A DNA stretch of 64,000 nt from Chalara sp. BL73. Taxonomy: Eukaryota; Ascomycota; Leotiomycetes; Helotiales. Shown here one piece after another: positions 1-11,095 of this stretch (within the stretch, counting starts at the first letter, position 1; each line of letters starts with the position of its first letter). Location: NCBI GenBank assembly GCA_918026815.1, contig CAKJVC010000159.1:124001-188000 (forward strand), written 5' to 3'. Position numbers and translations under genes: made by a program. Below the pieces are notes generated by a model. That model made no database searches. It had not been told where the DNA came from and saw only the letters and a list, made by a program, of their open reading frames with translations.

Positions 1-503
1 ATATCCAATATTATCATTGATATACACCGTGCAAGCTTACACTTTGAACGGCGTTCTCTCGTAGTTCTCACGAGCTTCGTTCTGGTCATTTGGCACCCCT
101 GACCATATTTAGGGGTTTGGGCTCCAGCGGTGCGACAAAGGAATGAAGCCAGCTGCGCCTTTTGTCTAAACTTACTACATTTCATTTATCTATTCCTCAA
201 ATATATTTCCTGTACCTGATCGGCAAGGATGTTGTATCATAATATATCATACATTGTCAGTCTCCTAATGGCGTTGATATCTAGTGTATTCAGTTTCGGA
301 AAGCACTCTCTTTTTCGATGCCCCCAAAGTCCTCAGGGGTGTTTAAGGAGCCATGCTTGCTAGGTTTGCCATGCCAAACACTACCGTATTCTCCTCAATC
401 TAGGGAGGGTATCTGTAATGGCAACAACAAGATACACTTAGTTCTGAGCGGTCTCGCAGGGACCCAAGAGACACATTCCCACCTTCCCAGTATCCTCGTC
501 TAC
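1..503. other. Intergenic, no gene seen
   Basis: AT-leaning sequence with only short open frames that lack any recognisable motif. It lies downstream of the broken cysteine-rich gene on the minus strand. Confidence 0.6.
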
Positions 504-1010
504 TCATTTGCTACCCTCTCTGAATGAATACAACTTTCCTGACTGGAGAAGATGGTAGGGATCACCATTTTCAAAACACTCGTCAATGGCAGAAACCTGC
601 GCACAGGTTCCAGTGTAGTACGGGGGGTATAAACGACAGCAAGAACTAACACACTTGTTATGTTCAGGGCATTCCGCTGACGAGTCGCACGCGATGAGGT
701 CCTTGCACTGGGAATAGCTGTACGAGCAGATGCCAATAGACGTGTCTTCGGCGAGCTGCAAGCATATGCACGGGTATACAGGACCTTCTAGGCCGCAGTA
801 GTTCCAGCTCTCTATTGCTATACACTTACCGCCGACACAACGAGCGGGGAAGGAGCATATATTTCCGCAAGCCCCGCAGTTACTGCTGTCTGAAGACAAA
901 ACAGTGCATGTGGATTCTCATACCGTTTCATTGGAGGATGAGTATTCTGCGGCTCTTGAGAGCGGTATGATGGACCCAAATATCAGTGCAGACAGCGCCA
1001 GAATCTTCAT
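504..1010 (-). pseudogene. Cysteine-rich secreted protein gene interrupted by one TGA
   Basis: From ATG at 1010 the minus strand encodes a signal-peptide-like start (MKILALSALIFGS, then a small-residue region ending SRAAE), followed in the same frame by a region with about 17 cysteines, including the CGACGNIC and CVGGKC motifs common in small secreted fungal proteins. One in-frame TGA at 918-920 (codon 31) breaks an otherwise continuous frame of 168 codons ending at the stop at 504. The only candidate intron around the TGA (GTATGAG to CAG, 34 bases) is too short for this genome and would change the frame, so splicing does not rescue it. The sequence resumes sensibly after the stop (E-S-T-C-T, then SNCGACG), which favours a recent nonsense change. 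It could have been an extracellular or effector-like protein, but no function can be named. The alternatives are stop readthrough or an assembly error. Confidence 0.55.
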
Positions 1011-3345
1011 TGTAGGTTGAGCTTTTGAAGCAGAATAAATCCACAAATTTGTACTGATCAGCCATGAGAGCAGCTTTTTATGTCAGATATAGCTTTTGGC
1101 AGGTTCCAAATTCCCTATCAGCTGAGCGTTGCCCGTTGTTTTTCCAGCTTCTGACGACTGGTAATTTGGGGAACTTAACTTCCCCATATTCTCCTGACCA
1201 CAACTATTGGATATAGGATACGATACTATGCCATTTTGCGGGGTATTAACATGTACATGTTCAGGTTGAAAGCCACAGATCGGAAGGAGTATCTGCATCA
1301 CGGGACGGCCATGAGCCTGCAACATGAATTAAGTAGCATACAAACATCTCCTACAACTTAACACCAATAAGCGAGAATGCATACTCCGACATCTATCTGT
1401 TTGCCTTTGTTCACAACTCATTGGCATATAGAGCACTCTCGAAAAGTATATATGAACTATATCTCACTAAGCGGCTCGGTGGACGAATCTAGGGGGGAAA
1501 TTCATTTGCAACTCCCAACGGTTATAGATATTATAGACAAACCGAAATCTAAATAATGCAACGCCTTGCATCGGACCTCCAATGATAAGTTTTATATAAA
1601 CTCCTGCCCCAACAGCTTAATTCTGAATCCTCAGGTCTAAATGCACGTTATTCTTGTAACATCTCCGCTGCTCATCTATAGAATCATTTGGTGTCCTGCT
1701 TTTGGAATAGGCTACGCTAGCTCAGATTCTACGGGTCTTCCAGCATTTGCCTTAAAGGGCTTTCCAGGTTCTTCTTTGGCGCCTCTGCCAGCTTTCGTCT
1801 TTGCCGGTCCTGCCTCCGCAGCCCTCTTAGCCTCTGCCTTGACAGGCTTTGTTAGTTCCGCTGCCGCGATGGGTTCTGGGGCAGGATGGCGCTCACAGAT
1901 CGCCGCGGCACTCACAGGCATGGCATCCAATTGCTGTTGCGCTCGTGAAGAGACTTGCAAAGGGAGAGGAGAGAGAGGCCTTGAGTGGGGTACATTTTGA
2001 GGATTGGCGGTGGTGAAGATCGAAAATGAATTAGATGCTGATGGAAGACTAGACCAAGGAGATGCTGAAGATCGGAAGGATATGAGGAAATGGCAAAAAG
2101 AGAAAATCAATGAAATAGCCAAGGAGATGCTGAGAATGAGAAAGATGCTTTTGATGGATAGAACCAGACATTCCGTAAGGAAACAGACATATTTACCCTA
2201 GAGCCAAGAAAACCTTCTCCCTCTCGAGGCTCTCGAGCGCACAGTTTTTAAATTTGGGTTGCTTTAGCCTCTGCAACGCTCACTAGGACGTATCATGGTA
2301 GCGCAGCGTTGCAGCACCTCAGTATTACATTCTCGTATCATTGAGTCTCATGTTGATCACCAGGGACCAAAAAGAGGGCCTTCCTCAAGGCACGCTACTA
2401 TATCAGGAGACTTTGCCGCGTGGATTGCTTGGCTTGAAATGCCCACATTATACATTTGCAAACAACACATTTTCTATCTAAGACCTGCGAATCATTTGGA
2501 GCACTTGTCTAGCTATCTTGTATGTCACTTTGCAAAAGAGGAAGTGCTGTGTCCCTTGCGTTCATAAGTGGACATAAGAGTTAAAACCAAAGAAGCATTT
2601 CAATTATAAGACACGGTCGACTGCAGATATTCGGCACAGGTACATCTGTGCCTCGAGCTTCTCTGCCTTGGTCGATCCAACCTTCGAGTAGTTGAAGTTT
2701 TACGGTTCTTTTCTGGATGTCTCCTTTTCCCCAGCCTTTGAAAGCCTGGCCGCTAGCAGGCGGGTAACTTTAATCTTCTAAACAGCTATTTAGCATGAGT
2801 TCCTCCTAAGCTTATTTCCTTCTTTGGTGCCGATGATTAACAGGAAAAATGACCGTAAGCAGCATAATGGGAATGCATCCCGGACCAGTAACCGGTAATC
2901 AATCCTTGGGTTGGGAAATGGTGTGAAGAACAAGTCACGGATAGCTACAGCTAAATGTTATAATTCCTGAGCTGCAAGCTTGCTTTTTGAAATTTATTCC
3001 TGACCTTGTTGAACACCTTCTATGCCAAGAATAGTCACGCAACAAGTGTGTACAGCTCTGATACGTGAGGAGAGTAAATAGATTATCTGCTCGAGCCACT
3101 TTCCCCTTTTTTCTTTTTGCAACGGGGACAAAGTGGTCGAACCTCGACTGTTGGAGTGAGGTGGGATGGATATTAACTGTTATATATTTCCCTCTCCTAT
3201 TATTTATTTTGTTAAACAAAGTCAATAGCTTATTGCAGCTAGAATTTCTTCAAGCTTTGTTATCGATACCATTTTAATGTGACCATCTGCAGTTGCTGCA
3301 GCTCGGCCTGCAACGTATGACAGTATCAGGTGGCCCCATCCGTTG
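1011..3345. other. Intergenic, no supported gene
   Basis: Several open frames of 65-136 codons occur on both strands (for example an Ala/Lys/Pro-rich one at 1712-2122 minus), but none shows a family motif, and overlapping frames on opposite strands look equally good. I see no repeat or mobile element. Confidence 0.5.
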
Positions 3346-3353
3346 CATAAATA
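3346..3353 (+). promoter_or_regulatory. TATA-like box before CorA-like gene
   Basis: CATAAATA lies about 70 bases upstream of the ATG at 3424, a reasonable place for a core promoter. It is supported by sequence and spacing only. Confidence 0.3.
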
Positions 3354-3423
3354 GAGAACAGTATCTCATTGTTGCCGCAGTATAGAGCATCCTACAGTTC
3401 TCTTATTATATTCTAATGCCATC

Positions 3424-4651
3424 ATGGCGAAAGCCGATTCTTTGAATGCGAGATCCGAACAACTTCAGATCCTGGAAATTGATCAACACCAACAGGTCGA
3501 ATATCCGAACGTCCCTGGAGAGAGCGAATACGTGATATCAAAATTGATTGATTCATCGATGGGTGGAGATAAAGCTCTGCCGAAGGCAAAAGGTTCTGCA
3601 ATGTTGGCGGCCAACAATCCTGAAATATTGAAAGCCACAGCTATATCTTTACCTATGACGGAACCTGGAGAGAACACGAATTCTGATAATAATAAAAAGA
3701 TGCTTCAAGGTGATTCTACTTCGATAGTCCAGGGTCCTATATGCGAGGTCGAAGGTCACTCTGGTCCTTTATTTGATTCGAGAGGCGGAGTAGGCGGAAC
3801 GAGCCCAGTGGAATTAGACTTTAACACGACAGAAGAGCGGATTATGATGATTACTGCATTTAGAACGATACACCATGCTATGAGCTCGGCATTGTCATCC
3901 TGGGAGAATGTTGCAAACCGTCTTGAGGAAATTCTGGTCCTAGATAGCTCACCCGATGCTGTGCTATCCCGTGATCGATTCTTACACTCAGAAAATTGCT
4001 TTTGGGTCATAAATGTAGTACAACCTATAGAAAGCATGATACTCAATACCACCGAACAGTGGGATCTATTCTATGCGTATGCTTGCAGCAATTTTCAGCC
4101 CGCAGTCTATCGCAAACCCGAACTCTACAGAGAGAGGCTAGCTGTTATTATAGAAGATATTGAGCAAAGCTGCAGCAAGCTGCAAGCTGCAAGCATTACC
4201 GGCGAGATTCAGGGAAATTCAAGAAAAAGCAAAGACGTTGCGGGATGGCGTAAGCCACTGAACTTTGATCACCGCGAGTTTAAAACTAACAAGCGCTTCC
4301 TACAGCATCTCAATCTGATAACTATAAGTCAGCTCGAGCGAACCTTAAGGAGGCCAAACAGGGGAGCAAGATGGGAAGCCGGATTGCACTACTAACATAC
4401 GTTACAGTCTTTTATCTGCCTTTGGCATTGTGCACGGTGCGTCGTGCATTTTTCATAGCCCGAATTGAAAACTGATAGCAACTCAGTCTATGTGGAGCAT
4501 TAACGACATGTTTAGCACGGGGATTTTGGGGTTTTGCATTGTTACCTCTGCTGTATCCCTCCTTACATATGGCATCACTATCTTATTACTCAATTCGGAC
4601 GTCCAGAAATATATTAAAGCTCGGCGAGGTGCTAGGGGGATAAGGGTCTGA
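3424..4651 (+). CDS. CorA-like magnesium transporter family protein, divergent
   Basis: Exons 3424-4249, 4306-4436 and 4487-4651 join in frame to 373 residues. Intron 1 (56 bases) has GTAAGC, an ACTAAC branch site and TACAG; intron 2 (50 bases) has GTGCGT..CAG. Exon 2 carries the family's pre-membrane helix (ANLKEAKQGSKMGSR) running into the first membrane segment, ALLTYVTVFYLPLALCTS. Exon 3 carries WSIN and a second hydrophobic segment (GILGFCIVTSAVSLLTYGI). This layout of a soluble N-terminal domain and two C-terminal membrane helices is that of fungal CorA-like proteins, which move Mg2+ or other divalent ions. The usual pore motif GMN reads SIN here, so transport cannot be assumed. The N-terminal 130 residues look disordered. 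Reading on past 4250 without splicing gives a false stop at 4393-4395. Confidence 0.7.
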
Positions 4652-5525
4652 TAGCTGTCCCATTATCTCCAGAGTTGTCCCTTAGATCGCTGGAAGGCTT
4701 AGGGCACCTTGAGTAGCAAATGACCGCAAGTACTGTCAAAACACCTGCAAGCATCACCGAAAAGGAATCTACCATTAAGCGACGGCTCTTATCTTCCATT
4801 TTCGGGCGGAGGAAGGCAGGAATCAACGATCAGGAAAAGAGCGACATCTCTTAGGTAGGAAGTACGGCTTGGTAGTTGCTTAGGGTAGAATCTTATGTGT
4901 GGCCACTATGTAGCTTGACTGCCACTTTTGCCTTCGCCTACGCCTAGTGTCAGTTTGGATCACATTTCACGGTTGTCCACTTAGCAAACATTTTTAATAG
5001 GTATTTGCCATGTCATTTCAAATACAAAAAATCTTTGTAATCACTGTTCCAAGAAGATTACGAGGTTATGACTACCAGAAATGACATATTGACACAATTG
5101 CCGAGATCAGAATGGAGATTTGTACTAGAATACTTTGCTCTGATCTCTGTGACGGCTTAATTCATATGGATATAACTAAATAGGTGCTGGAGATTGGTAT
5201 CCTCAGCAATTTGAAGTAAACACTTGACGAGGCAATTAACATTACCTACTAGTACTAATTTGAGCTTATTAGATGGCGGCTGAGGTAAAAGGGATTGCAA
5301 ACAGGCAGCCTGGTCACGTGCCAATCCCCACTTTTCAACTTGTCAACCTGGTAACCTAACAAAAACATGGGCAACTTTACAGCCTTGATCCCCCTCCATC
5401 TTCAGACCATTGTATACCTATTAAGTTTGTGCGCACATTAAAACCGCATCAGGTAACAAATATATCTCGATCAATTTCAAGAGGCTCACTATAGTTCGGC
5501 TGGCCATCATCATATATCCATCAAA
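4652..5525. other. Intergenic between CorA-like gene and EB1 gene
   Basis: AT-rich, with no open frame that has a recognisable motif. It should contain the 3' region of the CorA-like gene and the EB1 promoter. Confidence 0.5.
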
Positions 5526-6432
5526 ATGGGAGAATCAAGGTTGGTGCCCCTCCATAATGTGGACTTTTGCACAATTTAACGCGATGCGTAGACAAGAGCT
5601 GGTGGCGTGGCTCAACGATCTCCTGAAGTTGAATATAACAAAGGTTGAGCAATGTGGAACTGGGTAAGTTTGAAACAGCCTTGCCGTGATCGCACCAGCC
5701 TAGTAGTGATATATTAACAAACAATACAGCGCGGCTCTATGTCAGGTCTACGATAGCATCTTTGGTGATGTGCCTATGCACAGAGTAAAATTCAATGTCA
5801 ACACGGAATACGCGTACCTAGCAAACTTCAAAGTCCTTCAGAGTAGGTTATAATTACGCCGCCGCGCGATCAAATACTGACTACCTTTTGTAGGTACTTT
5901 CACTGCGAAACAAATTGCGAGAACTATTCCCGTTCAGCAGCTCGTAAAATGCAAGATGCAAGACAACCTCGATTTCTTACAGTACACAAAGAAATATTGG
6001 GATCAACATTTCCCTGGCGGTGATTATGATGCCGTTGCCCGACGACAAGGACAAGGTGTTGCCACATCTGGGCCTAGTGCTTCGGCACCAAGGAAAGTTG
6101 CAAGTACAGGTGCAGGCGCAGCACGCAGAGGCGTCACGCCCACCACTGGCCAAAGAGTTGCGAGAACCGGTGGTGCAGCGTCTGCGGCCTTGGAGCAAGA
6201 GAATAGCACCCTCAAAGAGACAGTAGCGGGGCTAGAGCGTGAGAGAGACTTTTACTTCAGCAAGCTCCGCGATATTGAGCTCTTGGTTCAACAAGCATGC
6301 GACGAAGACCCAGAAATCGAGAAGCAAGAAGACGGACTCATCAAACATATTCAGACCATTCTTTATTCCACCGAAGATGGCTTTGAGATCCCCGCTGAGG
6401 CAGACGGATTTGATGATCAGGAGACGTTCTAG
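5526..6432 (+). CDS. BIM1: EB1/Bim1/Mal3 microtubule plus-end tracking protein
   Basis: Exons 5526-5539, 5592-5663, 5730-5842 and 5894-6432 join to 245 residues. The N-terminal calponin-homology domain (about residues 1-115) is clear: MGESRQELVAWLNDLL, CGTGAALCQVYD, then MHRVKFN, NTEYAYLANFKVLQ, and DNLDFLQYTKKYWDQ with the family's tryptophan. A Ser/Ala/Gly-rich linker follows (about 130-185), then the coiled-coil and EB homology region with ENSTLKETVAGLERERDFYFSKLRDIE (a stretch broken here for brevity, about residues 177-205). EB proteins bind growing microtubule ends through the CH domain and recruit partners through the C-terminal part. The tail ends in QETF rather than the classic EEY, so CAP-Gly docking may differ. 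The first exon is only 14 bases. All three introns (52, 66 and 51 bases) have standard ends, and the length matches the family. Confidence 0.92.
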
Positions 6433-6963
6433 ATGATACCATGGGAATGAAAAGCGTAGAGTACATTGCTGCGTTCTTTGGGCTATGGCGTTATAGCATA
6501 TCTGGACATATTCAGCACAGACTGATCATGTAATGATGGATGCTTTAGCCCAGGCGGGCTCCATTAAATGGGTAGCTATGTAGCTATCTCCTTACGACAT
6601 GATGAAAATAAAAGAAGATGTGAATTTGGTATGAAACTTCAATATTGAGCAAGGTGTGACCATTTTTGGAATTGGAGACGTTGAGCATTTTACCATATTT
6701 CGTAAACTTCCATCTGGATGAACCTTTACAACAAATCATCCCGAATAGTCCTCCCATGACTAGTGTGCCTGGAGGAGCCAGTCTAGCCACGGGAGTCAAT
6801 CCTGCAGCCTGACGCATCGCCCTAAGCCTCGGCCAAGGCCCCAAGTTCCCCTGTCAAAACGTCAACGTCACCTCACCAAATGCAGGCTCAAAACAGCTCC
6901 ATCTCGCGCAGAACTATGTTGCTGTAAACGCATCAGATATTATCAGAAATTAGAGCCATAGTC
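6433..6963. other. Intergenic, no gene seen
   Basis: About 530 bases between two plus-strand genes. The only longer frame (6584-6844 minus) shows no motif. Confidence 0.5.
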
Positions 6964-8079
6964 ATGGCACCACCAGTAGAAATAACGATACCGTCTGCGA
7001 GTCTATCCAACACGCCTAACGAAAAGCCATATACCCTCTATAACATCACACTCCGGCTCCCGCTCCGAAGCTTTGTCGTACAAAAACGGTATTCCGACTT
7101 TCTAGACCTTCATAAATCACTCGCCAGCCTAGTAGTGGATGCACCACCAGAACCACTACCCGGGAAATCATGGTTCAAGTCTACAGCATCCTCACCAGAG
7201 CTTACAGAGACGAGGCGCGTGGCTTTGGAGAAGTATCTCCGGGCGATAGCAGAAAATCCAGATAGGAGATGGCGGGATACAAGCGTGTGGCGGCAGTTCT
7301 TGAATCTGCCAAGCAGCTCTGCAGGGAGTAGCAGTAGTGTGCGAGGGAATCTGGAGGCAGCTCACCAGAGGGGTTTTGGAAATGGTGCGGCGATGGATCC
7401 GCAGGTCTGGTTAGACGTGCACCGAGAGATGAAGGAACATCTGAAAGAAGCTCGGTTATTTCTAGGAAAAAGGGATGGTGCCACGACAGCACAGGCGCAA
7501 TATGAGATGGGCGCGAAAGCTAAAAGTGCTTTGGTGAAATCAGGGACGTTGTTGGGAAATCTAGAGGAAGGATTAAAGGCATTTGCAGAAGAGGAGCGCC
7601 GGAGTGGACGTCACAAGCTGGGAGAAGGAGAGTTGCGACGGCGGAGAGATCTGCTAAGTAGCGCCCGGGCAGAAAAGGATGGACTCGAAAAACTAAACCT
7701 GAGTCTGGCAGTCAAGTCTCACGGCAACGGCAGCATAGTCGGCAACGCAAAAGCTACACCGCAGGATAAAGCCGATCTCTTCGGTCCCAACGTCTCGCGT
7801 CCGCCAGGGCGTGTCCTCGGCGCCCCTGTTCCAGAAACCGACAAAACGCGCGAATTGGACCATGAAGGCGTGCTACAACTACAAAAGCAGATTATGCAGG
7901 ATCAGGATCTGGATGTGGAAGAGCTGACGAAGATTGTGCGAAGGCAGAAGGAGATGGGGCTTGCAATTCATAGTGAGTTGGAGCTGCAGAACGAGATGTT
8001 GGCGAGGGTGGATGAGGATGCGACCCGGGTCAAGAGCAAGATTGATATTGCTAAGAATAGGACTGCAAAGATCTCATAG
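6964..8079 (+). CDS. VAM7: Vam7-like vacuolar SNARE with PX domain
   Basis: A single exon of 371 residues. Residues 1-118 form a PX domain, with the KRYSDFLDLH signature, the PLPGKSWF loop and RRVALEKYLRAI. A charged middle region follows (about 140-300). A Qc-SNARE motif sits at the C-terminus (about 310-368, DLDVEELTKIVRRQKEMG), with the expected zero-layer glutamine at position 342 within LELQNEML. Vam7 has no membrane anchor; the PX domain binds phosphatidylinositol 3-phosphate on the vacuole and the SNARE helix joins the complex for homotypic vacuole fusion. This domain order and length are specific to Vam7. The start is the only ATG that keeps the full PX domain. Confidence 0.93.
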   Translation: MAPPVEITIPSASLSNTPNEKPYTLYNITLRLPLRSFVVQKRYSDFLDLHKSLASLVVDAPPEPLPGKSWFKSTASSPELTETRRVALEKYLRAIAENPDRRWRDTSVWRQFLNLPSSSAGSSSSVRGNLEAAHQRGFGNGAAMDPQVWLDVHREMKEHLKEARLFLGKRDGATTAQAQYEMGAKAKSALVKSGTLLGNLEEGLKAFAEEERRSGRHKLGEGELRRRRDLLSSARAEKDGLEKLNLSLAVKSHGNGSIVGNAKATPQDKADLFGPNVSRPPGRVLGAPVPETDKTRELDHEGVLQLQKQIMQDQDLDVEELTKIVRRQKEMGLAIHSELELQNEMLARVDEDATRVKSKIDIAKNRTAKIS

Positions 8080-8920
8080 GAATTGAGAATAGGGAAGCAT
8101 GATTATTTTGTATACGCACATATTTTGACGCAGTAGCGCACCGCAACGGACGGAGTACAAGCATGGAGTTGGAGGCTCGAATCAGTTACTTATGCCTATA
8201 TTTACCTAATAATATTGTTCATACATACCTATATTTGAGCATTCCTCCTTAATCATACCCTAAAGGCAGAGGCAGGGTATCCTGTGCATAGTCCACTGCT
8301 CATGGCCAGCAATGGCAAAGACACCCCATTCTCGAAAAGTCCGAGCTGTGCTTTCTTTCTCATCCATCAAGCTCGTTCCAACTTTACTCACTTTCCCACA
8401 CAATCAGAAGTTCCTTCAAAGCGCGCAAAAGCGAGGGGTCCACCATCGCCTAACGAAAGCCTTTGAAACCTACGGGCGGCTCATGTACGCAGCATTGTAT
8501 TCACGAGGGATATCCACAGCGCATCTTGGCGGGCCGTAGAAATCGGTACAGCTATGATTGCTTGTGGTGGCTTATATCTTTATGTTCTGATATGCAGGCA
8601 GGCGAGTTGGCCGCGAATTCAACCACAACCAAGCAAAGGCAGACGTGATTTAGTTGACGTAACTCTTGCCACAACTCAAGCACTACATCAGCGCTTCCCA
8701 TTAGAAGAAAAGAGAACCTCGCGTATTAAAAGGAGAACTGTTAAAACCATTATTTCTCTAACTTGCATGGTTATTTTTGGTCCGTTTGACGGGGAGAATT
8801 CGAGGTGTGTTTCCCGCTTGGTTGGAGTTTATAGTATGGAAGCACGATAACGTTTTGATGCATTTCCTTAGTCAAACTTTAACAAATACTCAAAAGATCC
8901 GTTATATCTTGCATCCTTCC
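8080..8920. other. Intergenic with unexplained overlapping open frames
   Basis: Three overlapping plus-strand frames (8284-8466, 8312-8539 and 8554-8850) follow one another. The last contains one hydrophobic stretch (MIACGGLYLYVLIC). No intron joins them convincingly and I recognise no family, so I do not call a gene. Confidence 0.35.
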
Positions 8921-10805
8921 TCAAACAGCCAAAATACCAAACTGGTTTTCCATGCCCAAGCCTACCCTTCTCGTATCGATCTCCTCTTCCCTGCCTTTGT
9001 CTCGGGAGCTCTCGCTCCCATACCCGCTATCATTGCCCTCCCATTCATTCAGAAGCTCACCAACCTTCCACGCGATCCTCTCGCTCCCCTGCCTCGCGCC
9101 CTCTAAATTTCCTGCCCCGGGCCCAATTCTCAGTCCAGCTAATCTGCCAGTAATAAAGAACGGTACGTCGTCTCTCCACATTAGATCATTATTCAGGCAC
9201 GGCATTCCACCCACGGCGTCCACAGGAAAAGTTTCCATCAATGGTTTCAGTGCATCAATGTCCATCACATCAAGTTTTGATCCTGTGGCGTAGATCACAT
9301 GATCTATTTTTGGAATTTCTGTCTCTGGTTGCGTCTTTATCGACCAAGTTTGAGAACTACCGTCCCAGGATGCAGAGGAGACTTTGGTATTTTCCTTTAA
9401 TTCAACACTTCCCTCCCCAACCAACTTCAACAGAAGCTTCTTATACTCCGGTGTCAAACTTCCACCCCCTTTTGCCTCTCTCATCATCTCCGCACGTTCC
9501 TCATCACCTTCGGCGCCCCAAAAGCTCGCAAGTTGAAAGTTCTTATATTTGCCTACCCAGCTGAGGTCCAGGTCGAAATGCTTGCATTTCAGGCTACCTC
9601 TCATGAGATGCCAGACTTTGACACCATTATTGGCGAGGAGAACGGAGACTTGGCCGCTAGTTAGACCTCCCCCAATCACCAAGACAATCGGTCTTAGCTT
9701 ATGTGAGAGCTTTGATTTGATGTTAGGAGGGAGAAGATTCGGGGAGAAGGCATGAGAGACGCTCCCTTTTTGGGCGATAATGGATGGCAGGGAGAAAGGG
9801 AATGGTGGAGGAGAGGGTGGGGCTCCTGCTGCGTAGATCACGATTCTAGCGATTCTCTTCCCCGTGGTTGTTCGGATGGTGAAGAGTTCGGACGTTTGGG
9901 AGTAGGAGATCGATGTTACAGTGGAGTGTTGAACAAGATTGGAGAGATGGTACCGCGTTGCGATGGTGGTGCAGTAGGAGTGAAAGAGCGGTTGGGACGG
10001 GCGATAGTAGTCTGGGCGAGCGCGTTCATCGAGATAGGCTATCTCTTGTTTGTGCCAATTACTGCATCATATTAGCGTTTCCCAGCGGATGGCTGAGGAA
10101 AGGGGGAAGAAAGTTTACCCTCTCTTGCCGGCTTTCTTGCGCTGATATTTGCTCAGTCCTTTCCCAACAACACCCTTAATCTCTATCAGCTCATGCTTCC
10201 TTTCCTGCTGATACGTAAATTCTAACATCCCGTCTCTATCTCTCGGACTACCAACCTTGAAAGTTAGCTTTCATCAGACGCCATTTCTCACTAGTCAACG
10301 TTTGGAAAAGCAAACCCACTCGGGATGGAAAAACATCGGGCTTCTCAGATGTCCGATCCTCAGCCTTTCAAACCTACTATCCCAAGCGCTCATCCACTTA
10401 TCTCCGCTGGCATCTAGTACACATATATCGGTGCCCCCATCTCCGTTTTCCCCTATTCCACTCAAGCCACAAGTAAAACCCGCACAGAGCCTATCTAGTG
10501 CCGTAGGGCGTCTGGACTGAGGCATGGGTTTCGTGGTGCGACGTGTGGTGGAGGCTTTCATCCAGTGGTAACGCTGATGTTCGCTGTCGGTGAACACTGC
10601 AAGATTCTCAGTATGGATTAGAGAGCAACTATATTATGGGCTCGGCAAACAAAGGGTGCCTTAGGAAATGCAATGCGTGGGACTTTGGGACTTCGCCGGA
10701 CCTACGTGCTGAGGGGGTTGGTTCGCGGAGACGAGCCGCGATCGCTAGACCACATGGACCAGCGCCTATTATAAGGACATCGTGAATTTGCTGTGCATCT
10801 GACAT
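8921..10805 (-). CDS. FAD/NAD(P)-binding flavoprotein, monooxygenase-like
   Basis: Exons on the minus strand, in order: 10805-10706, 10596-10320, 10247-10119 and 10061-8921, joining in frame to 548 residues. The N-terminus has a Rossmann fold for FAD (DVLIIGAGPCGLAIAARL, residues 9-26). A conserved patch follows across the exon 2/3 join (RSPMFFHP then DPRDRDGMLEF); a join reading EW|GTTTGC also exists, but GTGGGT..GGTAG restores this motif. A second nucleotide-binding motif (LVIGGGLTSG) lies at about residue 296, as in two-dinucleotide-binding flavin monooxygenases and ornithine hydroxylase-like proteins. VIYATGSKLDVMD and FFITGRLAGLRIGPGAGNL resemble the C-terminal FAD-contact region. Substrate is unknown. 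It is probably an NAD(P)H-dependent oxidoreductase; it lies alone between housekeeping genes, so context gives no pathway. Confidence 0.75.
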
Positions 10806-11095
10806 CTTGGTGCACAGTAAGAGAATATTTGGGTAGCAGAAGGGAAGCGAAGTCTCAAGAGCAGATGCTGCTGCAAACACTGAAGTACTTTGTAAACTGG
10901 AACCTTGATGGGTAGGCCTTCTCTGCTGGCCGTCAAGGTTTCCACGAATACAGCGGCACGCAATATCAAAAACACAACATTCCAGGAACACAAAATACAG
11001 CCATGAATATATCGAGCATCACTCTTGTCTGACCCACGACCATGTATTTGTACAGACTTCTATACAGCAACGCTTCTACATATCCAAATCTGTAT

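Noticed and set aside
890..923. 34-base intron (GTATGAG..CAG) to rescue the cysteine-rich gene
   Set aside because: Shorter than every other intron here, and removal shifts the frame into early stops.
1712..2122. Ala/Lys/Pro-rich open frame on the minus strand
   Set aside because: Low complexity, overlapping an equally long plus-strand frame (1641-2000); no motif, splice or start context supports a gene.
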